Assembly: GCA_963677225.1 (NCBI GenBank)
Contig: OY781923.1
Location: 124,001 to 188,000, forward strand
Source of the DNA: SABI01 sp028532915
Lineage (GTDB): Bacteria > Spirochaetota > Spirochaetia > Sphaerochaetales > Sphaerochaetaceae
Direction of reading: 5' to 3'
DNA: 64,000 bases
The position numbers and the translations under genes were made by a program. The stretch's first letter is position 1. Each line of letters opens with the position of its first letter. Positions 24,930 through 34,098 of the stretch are shown one piece after another. The notes under the pieces were generated by a model, which had not been told where the DNA came from, made no database searches, and worked only from the letters and a program-made list of their open reading frames with translations.

Positions 24930-27900
24930 ATGCGAGATTTTGTCCATTTGCATAACCACAGCGATTTTTCCCTTCTCGACGGTGTCGCCCCTATAGACAG
25001 ATATATGGCCAAGGCAAAAGAACTGGGGATGAAGGCCCTCGCTCTTACCGACCACGGCAACATGTTCGGTGCCCTCAGATTCTATCGTGCATGCAAATCA
25101 AATGATATAAAACCGATTATAGGCTGTGAATTCTATGTGAATCCTGAATCATACACGGCAAGGTCGCTGACTATGAGCGGAGACAGATACTACCACCTCG
25201 TTCTGCTGGCGATGAACGAGACCGGTTACCGCAATCTTCTTGCTCTCAACTCCCTTTCCTACACGAAAGGATTCTACTATAAGCCGAGGATCGATGATTC
25301 ACTCATAAGAACCTATAACGAAGGACTCATCTGTACCTCCGCCTGCCTCGGCGGAGAGATCCCCTCCCTTTTGAACAACGATAACTATGAGGGAGCTAAA
25401 GAGAGAGCTCTCTTTTACAGCTCTATTTTCGACAACGAACGATATTACCTCGAGCTTCAGGACCACGGCATCCCCGAACAGAAGAAGGTCAACGAACTGA
25501 TGGTAAAACTTGCGAAGGAGACAAATCTTCCTCTCATTGCCACAAACGACATCCACTACATTGAACAGTCGGATGCGAACGCTCAGGACATCGCGGTATG
25601 CATCGGAACGAACAAAAAGAAGAACGATCCGAACCGGATGCAGTTCGTCTCTGATCAGTTCTACCTTAAAAGTGCAGATGAGATGTATGAGCTTTTCTCA
25701 TGGGTTCCCGAAGCTCTTGAGAATACGGCCAGGATCGCTGATAAGATCGATCTGAACATCACCCTTCCAGGCCCCCTGCTTCCTGATTACCAGATTCCTG
25801 AAGGTTTCGATTCCGATACCGAATATCTGAGACATCTTGCAAATGAAGGATTGAGAAAACGGTATGACCAGATAACTGAAGAGCTGCAGAACAGACTTGA
25901 TTATGAACTCGGTATCATCATCAACATGGGATTCACCGGTTATTTTCTCATAGTCTGGGACTTCATACACTGGGCAAAGGAACATGGGATCCCTGTCGGG
26001 CCGGGACGAGGTTCCGGCGCAGGTTCTCTTGTCGCGTATGCGATGACGATCACAGATATAGATCCGATCAAATACAACCTCATATTCGAACGGTTTTTGA
26101 ATCCCGAGAGAGTTTCAATGCCTGATTTCGACATTGACTTCTGTTATGAACGGCGTCAGGAAGTCATCGACTACGTTACCGAAAAATACGGGACTGACCG
26201 GGTAGCTCAGATAGCGACTTTCGGGACACTCAAGGTCAAACAGGTGCTCAAGGATGTCGCAAGAGTTCTTGACATCCCCTTTGCCGAAGCGACCAGCATC
26301 GTCAATATGGTCCCCGATGCCCTTCCGCCGAAAAACGAAGGAGAGAAACCTCCGAAGCTCACCGTACAGGGAGTCATCGACTACAGACCTGAAATAAGGC
26401 AGATGATCGAAAAAGGGGGAGTCTATGCCGAGCTATTCGATGTGGCAAAACGTCTTGAAGGACTAAACCGCCACGTATCCACCCACGCGGCGGGAGTCGT
26501 GATCGGAAAGAGCGAACTGACCAATTATGTACCGCTCTATTATGAACCGAAGACGAACTCGGTATCGACACAGTACACGATGGATATGCTTGAAGACTGC
26601 GGATTGGTCAAGATGGACTTTCTCGGTCTTAAGACTCTCACTCTGATTCAACATACCGAAGAGCTTATCCGGCAGAAGATCCCCGATTTTTCGATCTCCG
26701 AGATCGATGAAAAAGACCCGAAGACGTTCGAGATGTTATGCAACGGGGAAAGCGGAGGAGTCTTCCAGTTCGAATCTGCGGGGATGAGAAAGGTTCTCAA
26801 GGATGCCAGACCCGCCTCCATAGAAGACCTTGTCGCATTGAACGCCCTATACAGACCCGGCCCTATGGCATACATCCCGAAATTCACCGACTCGAAGAAT
26901 GGAAAGAACGTGGTTGAATATTTCCATCCCGATCTGGAACCTCCTCTGAAGACGACCTACGGAGTCATTGTCTATCAGGAGCAGGTTATGGAGGTCGCGA
27001 AGATCATAGCAGGTTATTCGATGGGCCATGCGGACCTTCTCAGAAGAGCGATGGGAAAGAAGAAGGCAGATGTGATGGCAAAGGAGAAAGCCATCTTCAT
27101 AGAGGGAGCGCAGAAGAAAGGATATTCAAAAGAGACAGCCGAAGGCATCTTCGAGATGCTTCTGCCGTTCGCAGGGTACGGATTCAACAAATCCCACGCA
27201 GCAGCCTACTCGGTGGTCGCATATCAGACAGCCTATCTGAAAGCGAATTTCCCCGCAGAGTTCATGGCGGCAAACCTTACCAATGAAATGAACAGTCCCG
27301 ACAAATTCTCCCAGTACCTGGCAGACACCAAGGCGATGGGGCTGAAGATTCTCCCTCCGTCCATAAATACTTCGGGAAAACAGTTCACGGTCGTTGACGG
27401 AAAGATCGTCTACGGTCTTCAGGGAATAAAGAATGTGGGAGCCGCCGCCGTCGAAAGCATTCTGAAAGAACGGATGGAAAACGGTCCGTACACAAGTTTT
27501 CTCGACTTCCTTTACCGCAGTGAACCGAAGGCACTCAATTCACGTCTTGTCGAATCTTTGATAAATGCCGGAGCATTCGATACACTTAAGGTCAACAGGC
27601 CCACTCTTCTTGCCAATGCCGAGCGGGCGATCAAGTATGCCGCCAAGAGGAAGGAAAGTACGGCTTTCGGACAGGTCTCTCTCTTCGATGCCGATGAGGA
27701 AGCCTCGATGGAAACCTTCGAGATGGAAGAAGTGGAAGATTCCACCCTGCTTGAGAAACTTCAGATCGAAAAACAGCTTTTGGGATTCTACGTTTCAGGA
27801 CATCCGCTCGATATGTACAGAGATGCCTGGTCCCGTTCCGTCTCCGTAAATCTGCAGCACCTTGACAAGATCCCGACAGGAAGGTCGCTGAATCTCGTCG

Positions 27901-28418
27901 CGATGGTGACTCAGGTCAGAGAACATGTCACCAAAGGTGGTGCCGGAAAAAGGATGGCATTCATGCAGCTGGCCGATTTCAACGGTGAAATCAGTGCTGT
28001 CGTATTCCCTCAGGCATGGGAGACCATCGATAAAGAGATTCATGTAGACTCCATCTACGGTTTTACCGGTAAGTTTGAAATGAGAAACAGTGAGATGTCC
28101 TATATCATCGAGAATATAACAGAGCCGGATAAACTCGAACCGACGGCATTGAAGGAGGCTCACCTCTCCCTGCTCAAACAGTTCTGTTCGGAACAGGAAC
28201 TGAGAAATATCGTAGATACATGCATCTCCTTCCCGGGGCCTCTTACACTTATGATTCATGTCCATGATGAACTGCCTGTTGAAGAACAGGAGGATTCGCC
28301 GAATAAGAAAAAAGATACTATTATTAAGGCAGGCAGAGATTTCAGTGTCGCCTATCGTCCGGACCTGGAAAGTGCAATAAGAGAATTCCAGGCCGTTGAC
28401 GATATCTGGTTCGTTTAA
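24930..28418 (+). CDS. dnaE: DNA polymerase III alpha subunit
   Basis: Main replicative DNA polymerase. 1162 residues, full length. N-terminal PHP domain keeps its metal-binding His residues (HLHNHSDFSLLDG, ALTDHGNMFG); the catalytic carboxylates are in PDFDIDFCYERR (about residues 397-408) and VKMDFLGLKTL (about 560). Then come the thumb and fingers, tandem HhH (GLQGIKNVGAAAVESIL) and an OB-fold domain near 990-1070. AAGGAG lies eight bases before the ATG. A YggT gene follows after 14 bases. Confidence 0.98.
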   Translation: MRDFVHLHNHSDFSLLDGVAPIDRYMAKAKELGMKALALTDHGNMFGALRFYRACKSNDIKPIIGCEFYVNPESYTARSLTMSGDRYYHLVLLAMNETGYRNLLALNSLSYTKGFYYKPRIDDSLIRTYNEGLICTSACLGGEIPSLLNNDNYEGAKERALFYSSIFDNERYYLELQDHGIPEQKKVNELMVKLAKETNLPLIATNDIHYIEQSDANAQDIAVCIGTNKKKNDPNRMQFVSDQFYLKSADEMYELFSWVPEALENTARIADKIDLNITLPGPLLPDYQIPEGFDSDTEYLRHLANEGLRKRYDQITEELQNRLDYELGIIINMGFTGYFLIVWDFIHWAKEHGIPVGPGRGSGAGSLVAYAMTITDIDPIKYNLIFERFLNPERVSMPDFDIDFCYERRQEVIDYVTEKYGTDRVAQIATFGTLKVKQVLKDVARVLDIPFAEATSIVNMVPDALPPKNEGEKPPKLTVQGVIDYRPEIRQMIEKGGVYAELFDVAKRLEGLNRHVSTHAAGVVIGKSELTNYVPLYYEPKTNSVSTQYTMDMLEDCGLVKMDFLGLKTLTLIQHTEELIRQKIPDFSISEIDEKDPKTFEMLCNGESGGVFQFESAGMRKVLKDARPASIEDLVALNALYRPGPMAYIPKFTDSKNGKNVVEYFHPDLEPPLKTTYGVIVYQEQVMEVAKIIAGYSMGHADLLRRAMGKKKADVMAKEKAIFIEGAQKKGYSKETAEGIFEMLLPFAGYGFNKSHAAAYSVVAYQTAYLKANFPAEFMAANLTNEMNSPDKFSQYLADTKAMGLKILPPSINTSGKQFTVVDGKIVYGLQGIKNVGAAAVESILKERMENGPYTSFLDFLYRSEPKALNSRLVESLINAGAFDTLKVNRPTLLANAERAIKYAAKRKESTAFGQVSLFDADEEASMETFEMEEVEDSTLLEKLQIEKQLLGFYVSGHPLDMYRDAWSRSVSVNLQHLDKIPTGRSLNLVAMVTQVREHVTKGGAGKRMAFMQLADFNGEISAVVFPQAWETIDKEIHVDSIYGFTGKFEMRNSEMSYIIENITEPDKLEPTALKEAHLSLLKQFCSEQELRNIVDTCISFPGPLTLMIHVHDELPVEEQEDSPNKKKDTIIKAGRDFSVAYRPDLESAIREFQAVDDIWFV

Positions 28419-28432
28419 CAAGGAGAATTACA

Positions 28433-29032
28433 ATGAGAGAGCTAGCTAGAATCATCGCTTCGATCCTATCGGTATACAACCTGCTTATCCTCGTGCGGAT
28501 ATTCACAACATGGGTCACTCCGTTCAGGCAGTCGACTCCCGGAGGAATACTTGATATCATCGCAAAGATCACGGACCCGTTTCTCAAGATATTCAGAAAA
28601 GTGAGATTTCTGCAGTTCAAGAGATTCGATTTCACGGTTCTGCTGGCCCTCATGAGCATCTCCATCGTTCAGAACCTGCTTTCAAGCTATGCATATTCGG
28701 GTCAGATGAGCGTCGGGTATGCACTTGCAACGATTCTTCAGTCTCTGTGGTGGTCCATCGGGTCGCTTCTCATCGGCATTATCATCGTCCTTCTGATCGT
28801 CAGGCTCGTACTCACCTACAAGAAAACCAACAACTCGATACAGTACATCATGATGCTCAATACATGGCTGGAAAAGATCCTCAATCTCGTACATTCGGTC
28901 ATCTTCCAGGGCAGAGAGATTTCCGACAGAGTTCTTCTGTATACCTCTATCGTTATTTCCGTCCTGTTCTACATTGTAATGATGCAGGTGGTAAACTTCC
29001 TCTCATCGGCACTTCTTTCATTACCGTTCTGA
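28433..29032 (+). CDS. YggT-family membrane protein
   Basis: 199 residues with four or more membrane helices in two YggT-like halves: YNLLILVRIFTTWVTPFRQSTPGGILDIIAKITDPFLKIFRKV is the signature of the first. Family members are linked to osmotic balance or cell division and to chloroplast CCB3; the exact role is unknown. AAGGAG precedes the ATG. It lies 14 bases after dnaE and 14 before the recG start, so it is probably in their operon. Confidence 0.88.
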   Translation: MRELARIIASILSVYNLLILVRIFTTWVTPFRQSTPGGILDIIAKITDPFLKIFRKVRFLQFKRFDFTVLLALMSISIVQNLLSSYAYSGQMSVGYALATILQSLWWSIGSLLIGIIIVLLIVRLVLTYKKTNNSIQYIMMLNTWLEKILNLVHSVIFQGREISDRVLLYTSIVISVLFYIVMMQVVNFLSSALLSLPF

Positions 29033-29046
29033 CAGGGAAAGAGCCC

Positions 29047-31122
29047 GTGTACCTGAGGAATATCACCACACCAGTATCCTCATTGAAAGGAGTCGGAAAA
29101 CAGCTATCTCAAGCATATCTTAATCTGGGAGTACAAACCTGCGGAGACCTTCTTCAGCTTCCTCCCAGAGCATATGAAGACAGAACAAAGATAATACCGC
29201 TGTCCACCGTCAAAGACGGCGAATTTGCCAATACTATGGTCGAGGTTGTCTCCCACTCCTATTTCGGTCACGGGAAAAAGAGAACTCTGAAGGTCATCAT
29301 CAAAGATATCGCCGATGAGGGAAGAGGAATGAAAGCCTCCCTGCTGTGTTTCAATAGAAACTTTCTGGAAAAAGTACTCCGGATCGGACGCCGGTATTAT
29401 CTTTACGGTCAGATCTCTTACAGCTACAGGGAACTTCAGAGCTCACAGTTCGAGATGATCCCGATACACGATACCCTGGAAGATGTCGCGGCTTTCGGAA
29501 AGCTTGTCCCTCTGTATCCTCTCTCAGGCAGGCTGACTCATAATTCAGTACGCAACCACATCAGGGAAGTCCTTTCCACGATACCACATATTGAAAATGA
29601 ACTGCCCGAATCGATCATAGCTTCTCACAATCTGATTTCGACCGACGATGCGGTCAGAATGCTTCACACCCCCGCAAGTATGGAACAGGCCGAAACGGCG
29701 AAGAAGACACTCGCATTCACGGAGCTTTTCTATCTCCTTCTCGCCTCATCAAGAGAGAAAAGACCGTCCGTCCCGGTTAATTTCACCCCCCGGGCGCAGC
29801 AGAAGGAGAAGGAGCTGCTCGATTCTTTTCCATTTTCCCTGACTGAAGATCAAAAGAGTGTTCTTGCCCGTATAAAACAGGATCTTTACCAGAATCATCC
29901 GATGCACCGGATGCTGCAGGGAGATGTCGGTTCTGGAAAGACTCTTGTCGCCTGGGTCTCCGCTCTCCATGTTATATTCAACGGAGGACAGGTAGCCTTC
30001 ATGGCTCCGACAGAGCTTCTTGCCAGACAGCATGCCGAGCAGGCTGCGAAACATCTCGAACCTCTCGGTATCCGTATAGCATTCTTCACCGGAGCTGTCA
30101 GACAGAAAGCCCGAACCTATCTTCTCGATGCACTGAAGATGGGAGACATCGATATCGCAATAGGAACTCATGCTCTGTTTTCCCAGGATGTGACCTTCAA
30201 AAATCTCCGCTATATAATTATCGACGAACAGCACAGGTTTGGAGTCGTTCAGAGGATGTCATTGGAAGAAAAAGGAACCGATCCGCACGTTCTGATGATG
30301 AGCGCGACTCCCATCCCCCGCTCTCTCGCACTGACAGTCTTTTCCGACATCGACCTGAGTACCATCAGGAGCATGCCGGCCGGAAGGATTCCGATAATCA
30401 CATATCTGGTCTCGAACAGAAGCAGAGAGAGGATGTACAAATCGGTAGGAGTCGAATTCGAAAGAGGACATCAGGCCTACTTCGTCTATCCCCGCATAGA
30501 CGACAGCGGCGAATCCTCTCTTCGTGATGTTGAGACGATGTACGCCTTCCTCTCTAAGGAGATGTATCCCGACATTCCCAGCGCACTTATCCATTCCAGG
30601 CTCAGCGAACAGGAAAAGATCACGATATTGCGGGATTTCAGAGAGAAAAAGCTCACCTACATCGTAAGCACGAGCGTAGTCGAAGTCGGTCTCGATATCC
30701 CCGATGCGACAGTGATGGTGATAGAGCATGCCGAACGTTTCGGCCTTGCTGCTCTGCATCAGTTAAGGGGAAGGGTCGGACGATCCTCACTTCAGTCCTA
30801 CTGCTTCCTTGTCTATGAAACCCCGCTCGCCGAAGATGCTCAAAAGAGACTGAAAGTGCTCAAAGAATCGAATGATGGATTCTATATCGCGGAACAGGAC
30901 CTGCTTATCAGAGGTCCCGGAGATGTTGTCGGAACGAAACAGTCGGGATTTCTGAAACTCAGGTTTGCAAGTCTTACCAATGATATCGATCTGTTGGCCT
31001 CGGTCAAACATGAAGTTGATTCGATCATCGCCAACGACAAGGGGCTGCTTTCGATGAAGCATGAAAGGATCAGAAAACTCCTTGCTGAATCTCCCTATTT
31101 TTCGACAAACAGCGAGATGTGA
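29047..31122 (+). CDS. recG: RecG ATP-dependent DNA helicase
   Basis: Branch-migration helicase that remodels stalled replication forks. 691 residues taking the GTG at 29047 as start (family length about 690; the open frame upstream overlaps YggT and is unrelated). Motifs: wedge/OB region, Walker A GDVGSGKT (about residue 292), DEQHRFG (motif II), MSATPIPRSLALT (motif III), VVEVGLDIPDATVMVIEHAERFGLAALHQLRGRVGR (motifs V-VI) and the TKQSGFLKLRFA end motif. The ribosome site (AGGGAAAG) is weak. Confidence 0.97.
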   Translation: MYLRNITTPVSSLKGVGKQLSQAYLNLGVQTCGDLLQLPPRAYEDRTKIIPLSTVKDGEFANTMVEVVSHSYFGHGKKRTLKVIIKDIADEGRGMKASLLCFNRNFLEKVLRIGRRYYLYGQISYSYRELQSSQFEMIPIHDTLEDVAAFGKLVPLYPLSGRLTHNSVRNHIREVLSTIPHIENELPESIIASHNLISTDDAVRMLHTPASMEQAETAKKTLAFTELFYLLLASSREKRPSVPVNFTPRAQQKEKELLDSFPFSLTEDQKSVLARIKQDLYQNHPMHRMLQGDVGSGKTLVAWVSALHVIFNGGQVAFMAPTELLARQHAEQAAKHLEPLGIRIAFFTGAVRQKARTYLLDALKMGDIDIAIGTHALFSQDVTFKNLRYIIIDEQHRFGVVQRMSLEEKGTDPHVLMMSATPIPRSLALTVFSDIDLSTIRSMPAGRIPIITYLVSNRSRERMYKSVGVEFERGHQAYFVYPRIDDSGESSLRDVETMYAFLSKEMYPDIPSALIHSRLSEQEKITILRDFREKKLTYIVSTSVVEVGLDIPDATVMVIEHAERFGLAALHQLRGRVGRSSLQSYCFLVYETPLAEDAQKRLKVLKESNDGFYIAEQDLLIRGPGDVVGTKQSGFLKLRFASLTNDIDLLASVKHEVDSIIANDKGLLSMKHERIRKLLAESPYFSTNSEM

Positions 31123-31132
31123 TCACGATTTA

Positions 31133-31161
31133 TTGCAATTTTCAGTCTCCTGTCATACAGT
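31133..31161 (+). promoter_or_regulatory. Putative promoter of rsmD, near-leaderless
   Basis: TTGCAA (31133-31138), 17-base spacer, TACAGT (31156-31161). The expected start is one base before the rsmD ATG (31169), although an AGGG is also present there. Confidence 0.4.
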
Positions 31162-31168
31162 AGGGTTT

Positions 31169-31717
31169 ATGAGAATCACATCAGGAACATACCGCGGTAG
31201 AACTGTAATCTGTCCCCCCGGAGTAATCCGGCCCGCAATGGACAGAATGAGAGAATCGATGTTCTCGATCATCGGAGATATCACAGACTGTACTTTTCTG
31301 GACCTTTTTTCCGGCAGCGGTCTTGTAGGGATCGAAGCCGCATCCAGAGGAGCTGAACCGGTTCATCTTGTCGAGATGGACCGGGGGAAAAAAGATACGA
31401 TCGAAAAGAACATCTCTTTCGTCACCTCTTCCATTAAACTTTTCATCTCGAATGTGTTCCGGTTCATCCCGTCTGCAAAAATGAAATATGATATCATTTA
31501 TGCAGATCCTCCGTTTCCTATGAAAGGAAAGGTCTCCATCGCGCAGGCAGTCGAGAAAAAAGGACTTTTAAATGAGAATGGACTTTTTATCGTTCACTAT
31601 CCGAGAGAAGAGCAGTCCCTATGGCCCGAAAAGATAGGTTCTCTCACCTTCACAGATGAGAGAACCTATGGGAGATCTCTGCTGCGGTTTTACAGAAATA
31701 TCGAGAAGGAACAATAA
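31169..31717 (+). CDS. rsmD: 16S rRNA (guanine-N2)-methyltransferase RsmD
   Basis: Methylates G966 (E. coli numbering) of 16S rRNA using S-adenosylmethionine. 182 residues from the ATG at 31169 (MRITSGTYRGRTVICPPG, the usual opening); the frame extends upstream to 31061 without similarity. Motifs: IRPAMDRMRESMFSII, TFLDLFSGSGLVGIEAASRGA (SAM-binding loop) and IIYADPPFP (catalytic DPPY-like, with Phe instead of Tyr). The thioesterase gene starts 2 bases after its stop. Confidence 0.93.
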   Translation: MRITSGTYRGRTVICPPGVIRPAMDRMRESMFSIIGDITDCTFLDLFSGSGLVGIEAASRGAEPVHLVEMDRGKKDTIEKNISFVTSSIKLFISNVFRFIPSAKMKYDIIYADPPFPMKGKVSIAQAVEKKGLLNENGLFIVHYPREEQSLWPEKIGSLTFTDERTYGRSLLRFYRNIEKEQ

Positions 31718-31719
31718 TT

Positions 31720-32523
31720 ATGACAATCGAACAGGGTATAGCTCAGCAATCATTTCTGCTCAGAGCCGCTGATGTGGATCCGTGGTATTCAGCCCGGCTT
31801 GACACCTACTTCTCTCTGATGCAGGAGTCGGCAGGTATGCATGCATACAGCATGAACATGGGAATCCCTCATTTGAGAGAGAAGAAGATGACCTGGGTGG
31901 TGACAAGAACGGTGATGAATATCCATTCATATGCACAGTGGCCGGCGAAGATGCGCGTTGAGACATGGGCGCAGAAACCGTGGAAGTTCTATTTCCCGAG
32001 GGGATGCCGAACATATGAACAGCAGACAAATCGACTGCTGTTCGAGTCGATGACCCTCTGGCTGATCATAGACAGCGAGAACTATCATATCATCAAGCCC
32101 GCTTCGGTAGATAACGGGATGTTCTCACAGTGCACAAGATTCGTGGACCCGAAGATGGAAAAAAGAAAGATATTCTCTCCTGAGCTCTATAGCACGGTGG
32201 AGAAAAAACCGACGTGCATCGCCTACAACGACACCGACAGCAACTTCCATGTCAACAACGTCTCATACGTGAAGTTCATCCTCTCGTCTCTGCCGTTTTC
32301 CATATTGGATGATTATCAGGCATCATCAATCGATATAACCTACTCGAAACAGGCATTTCGTAATGACAGAATCAGTGTCCATACTGGATATCCGGGTAAA
32401 GAAGAGATGCGCAAGGATATGTTCACCCTCGACCACCAGATCGTCAAAGAAGATGATAAGGGGGAGATCACAGTGCTGTGTTCAGCACAGACTATATGGA
32501 AAAGAAGGGTTCCTGATCAATAA
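31720..32523 (+). CDS. Acyl-ACP thioesterase (FatA/FatB-like)
   Basis: 267 residues, a double hot-dog thioesterase that releases free fatty acids from acyl carrier protein. Visible: an N-terminal hot dog with YFSLMQESAGMHAYSMNMG and VVTRTVMNIHSYAQWPAKMRVETWAQ, and a C-terminal hot dog with AYNDTDSNFHVNNVSYVKF, where the Asn and His of the N-x-HVNN motif are the known catalytic positions. AAGGA precedes the ATG, in the end of rsmD. Such enzymes occur in many anaerobic bacteria; physiological use here is not shown. Confidence 0.9.
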   Translation: MTIEQGIAQQSFLLRAADVDPWYSARLDTYFSLMQESAGMHAYSMNMGIPHLREKKMTWVVTRTVMNIHSYAQWPAKMRVETWAQKPWKFYFPRGCRTYEQQTNRLLFESMTLWLIIDSENYHIIKPASVDNGMFSQCTRFVDPKMEKRKIFSPELYSTVEKKPTCIAYNDTDSNFHVNNVSYVKFILSSLPFSILDDYQASSIDITYSKQAFRNDRISVHTGYPGKEEMRKDMFTLDHQIVKEDDKGEITVLCSAQTIWKRRVPDQ

Positions 32524-32714
32524 TGGGGAGGTCTGCGCTGAGGAATATCTTCCTGATTCTCCAATAGAATCTCTATCTGTTCCTCCAGCAGGGCCTTTTT
32601 GATCTCCAACTGATCGATATGCTTCTGCTGTTCAGCTACCAGATCATTCAGTGTAGTGACCATATCTTCCAAATAAGCCAGTTTTGTTTCTATCTCAATG
32701 AGTCTATCGTCCAT
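32517..32714 (-). CDS. slyX: SlyX family protein
   Basis: 65 residues: a heptad-patterned coiled coil (DRLIEIETKLAYLEDMV ... LVAEQQKHIDQLEIKKALLEEQIEIL) ending in the typical RRPPHY tail of SlyX. Function is unknown across the family. It converges with the thioesterase gene, overlapping by 7 bases. No clear ribosome site is present; a TTGCAA-17-TTACAT promoter-like pair on the minus strand (32747-32720) ends about five bases before the ATG, so the mRNA could have almost no leader. That -35 overlaps one arm of the inverted repeat in the divergent WYL-regulator promoter. Confidence 0.88.
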   Translation of the reverse strand: MDDRLIEIETKLAYLEDMVTTLNDLVAEQQKHIDQLEIKKALLEEQIEILLENQEDIPQRRPPHY

Positions 32715-32743
32715 GGCCTATGTAACCACAGTTACGAAGAAGT

Positions 32744-32804
32744 TGCAACAAAAATGATGCAATAGAAGCCCTTCACGTGGTATAATGTGAAAAAATTTGT
32801 TGCA
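32744..32804 (+). promoter_or_regulatory. Inverted repeat around the -10 of the WYL regulator
   Basis: TGCAACAAA (32744-32752) and TTTGTTGCA (32796-32804) are perfect nine-base inverted copies, centres 52 bases apart (about five helical turns). A consensus TATAAT lies between them at 32781-32786. The arrangement resembles a looped double operator and lies between the divergent slyX and WYL-regulator genes. Confidence 0.55.
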
Positions 32805-32831
32805 CTTTGGTGCTAATTGAGGAAAAAAAGG

Positions 32832-33809
32832 ATGAAAGGAGAACGAGTTGCTCAACTAGAGCTCCTTCTGCACAGCCACCCCGAGGGGCTGAGAAGGTCA
32901 GAGATCGCGCGCAGACTCGGAGTGCACCGCTCGACGATCAGCAGATATATTGATGACCTGAAAAAATACATCGATATCTATGAAGATAACAATCTCATAA
33001 AGATCCATCAGAAAGAGGGCGAAGAGCCTATCTCTCTGAGCATCTACGAATCTCTTGCTTTCAACCTGTCAGCCGAAGCTCTGGCGACAAACAGTGAGCT
33101 GCAGAGTCCACATCTGTCCAGCGGTCTCAAGAAGATCGCGATGAACATGCGTTCATATGCACCGAGCATCGCCGACAATATCGTTTCTCTCGCTGAATCG
33201 ATAGATATCGAACTGAAAAAGAAAGAAGAACAGAACAAGCAGTTCAATACGGTGCTTGAGGTTCTGATCGACAGCTGGGTCTCTGGAAAAATGGTCCAGA
33301 TTCAGCATATATCGGGTTCGACCAGGGTAGAGACTGAGTTCGCTCCCTATTTCATAGGTTTCAGAGAGGATGAGACAGGAAGGAATCCCATAAGCGTTAC
33401 CGGAAGGCTTCGTCATACCTCGGAGATCATCACCATCGATATCACAAGTATCGTAAGCGCAGTAATCATCGATGAAACCTATACGATCCCCGATAACCTC
33501 AAACCGTTTCAGCAGCATAAACCCGACAACGGATACGACAGCGTCGATTTCGTACCTCTGACATTGAAGCTCAAAGAGAAATCGGCAATGAACTCCTTCC
33601 ATAACCTCACCCATACCCCGCCGCGCTATTCGAAAGATGAAAGAGGATCAACCATCTGCAAGATGGAGGTCGAGAACTCCATCGAGCTTCTGCTGCGGAT
33701 CATACAGTGCGGAAACGCCGTCGAAGTGATAGGTCCTGAATCCTTCAGAAAAAAGTATGTTTCATACCTGAAGAGAATTCTGGAAATCTATCCCGAAAGC
33801 AGAGAATGA
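32832..33809 (+). CDS. HTH-WYL transcriptional regulator
   Basis: 325 residues. N-terminal winged helix-turn-helix (LLLHSHPEGLRRSEIARRLGVHRSTISRYIDDLKKY, about residues 8-45), then a region with the layout of a WYL ligand-sensing domain (EFAPYFIGFREDETGRNPISVTGRLRHTSEIITIDITSIVSAVIID, about 170-220) and a C-terminal WCX-like part. The start is taken as the ATG at 32832, with GAGG upstream; a TTG at 32817 is the alternative. Members often bind nucleotides or single-stranded nucleic acid; this one's ligand and targets are unknown. The inverted repeat in its own promoter suggests autoregulation. Confidence 0.82.
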   Translation: MKGERVAQLELLLHSHPEGLRRSEIARRLGVHRSTISRYIDDLKKYIDIYEDNNLIKIHQKEGEEPISLSIYESLAFNLSAEALATNSELQSPHLSSGLKKIAMNMRSYAPSIADNIVSLAESIDIELKKKEEQNKQFNTVLEVLIDSWVSGKMVQIQHISGSTRVETEFAPYFIGFREDETGRNPISVTGRLRHTSEIITIDITSIVSAVIIDETYTIPDNLKPFQQHKPDNGYDSVDFVPLTLKLKEKSAMNSFHNLTHTPPRYSKDERGSTICKMEVENSIELLLRIIQCGNAVEVIGPESFRKKYVSYLKRILEIYPESRE

Positions 33810-33889
33810 TACGACTTTGAACGCTTTGCCTTGTTTTTTTTAATAACACAGGCTATTCTAGGAATATCTATAGTAATGGAGGATTCGAC

Positions 33890-34051
33890 ATGAAAAAGTA
33901 TGTTTGTGATTTGTGTGGATATGTATACGATCCAGCTGACGGAGACCCTGATAACGGAGTACAGCCCGGAACAGCCTTCGAAGATATCCCTGAAGATTGG
34001 GTATGTCCTCTTTGTGGTGCAGCAAAATCAGATTTCTCACCTGAAGAATAA
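33890..34051 (+). CDS. Rubredoxin
   Basis: 53-residue one-iron electron carrier. Two Cys-x2-Cys-Gly knuckles, VCDLCGYVYD (Cys 6 and 9) and VCPLCGAAK (Cys 39 and 42), hold the iron; the intervening acidic segment PADGDPDNGVQPGTAFEDIPEDW is fully typical. GGAGG precedes the ATG. Single-gene unit closed by a strong terminator. In anaerobes rubredoxin commonly feeds electrons to oxygen and peroxide reductases; no such partner is adjacent. Confidence 0.97.
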   Translation: MKKYVCDLCGYVYDPADGDPDNGVQPGTAFEDIPEDWVCPLCGAAKSDFSPEE

Positions 34052-34068
34052 AAAAAGATGTAATCGAG

Positions 34069-34097
34069 TGACCGCTTAAGTCAAGCGGTCATTTTTT
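34069..34097 (+). terminator. Rho-independent terminator of rubredoxin
   Basis: TGACCGCTT pairs perfectly with AAGCGGTCA around AAGTC, followed by TTTTTT (34092-34097). Confidence 0.93.
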
Positions 34098-34098
34098 A

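Noticed and set aside
28747..29046. In-frame upstream extension of recG
   Set aside because: It overlaps the YggT gene in another frame, and the protein sequence there has no RecG similarity.
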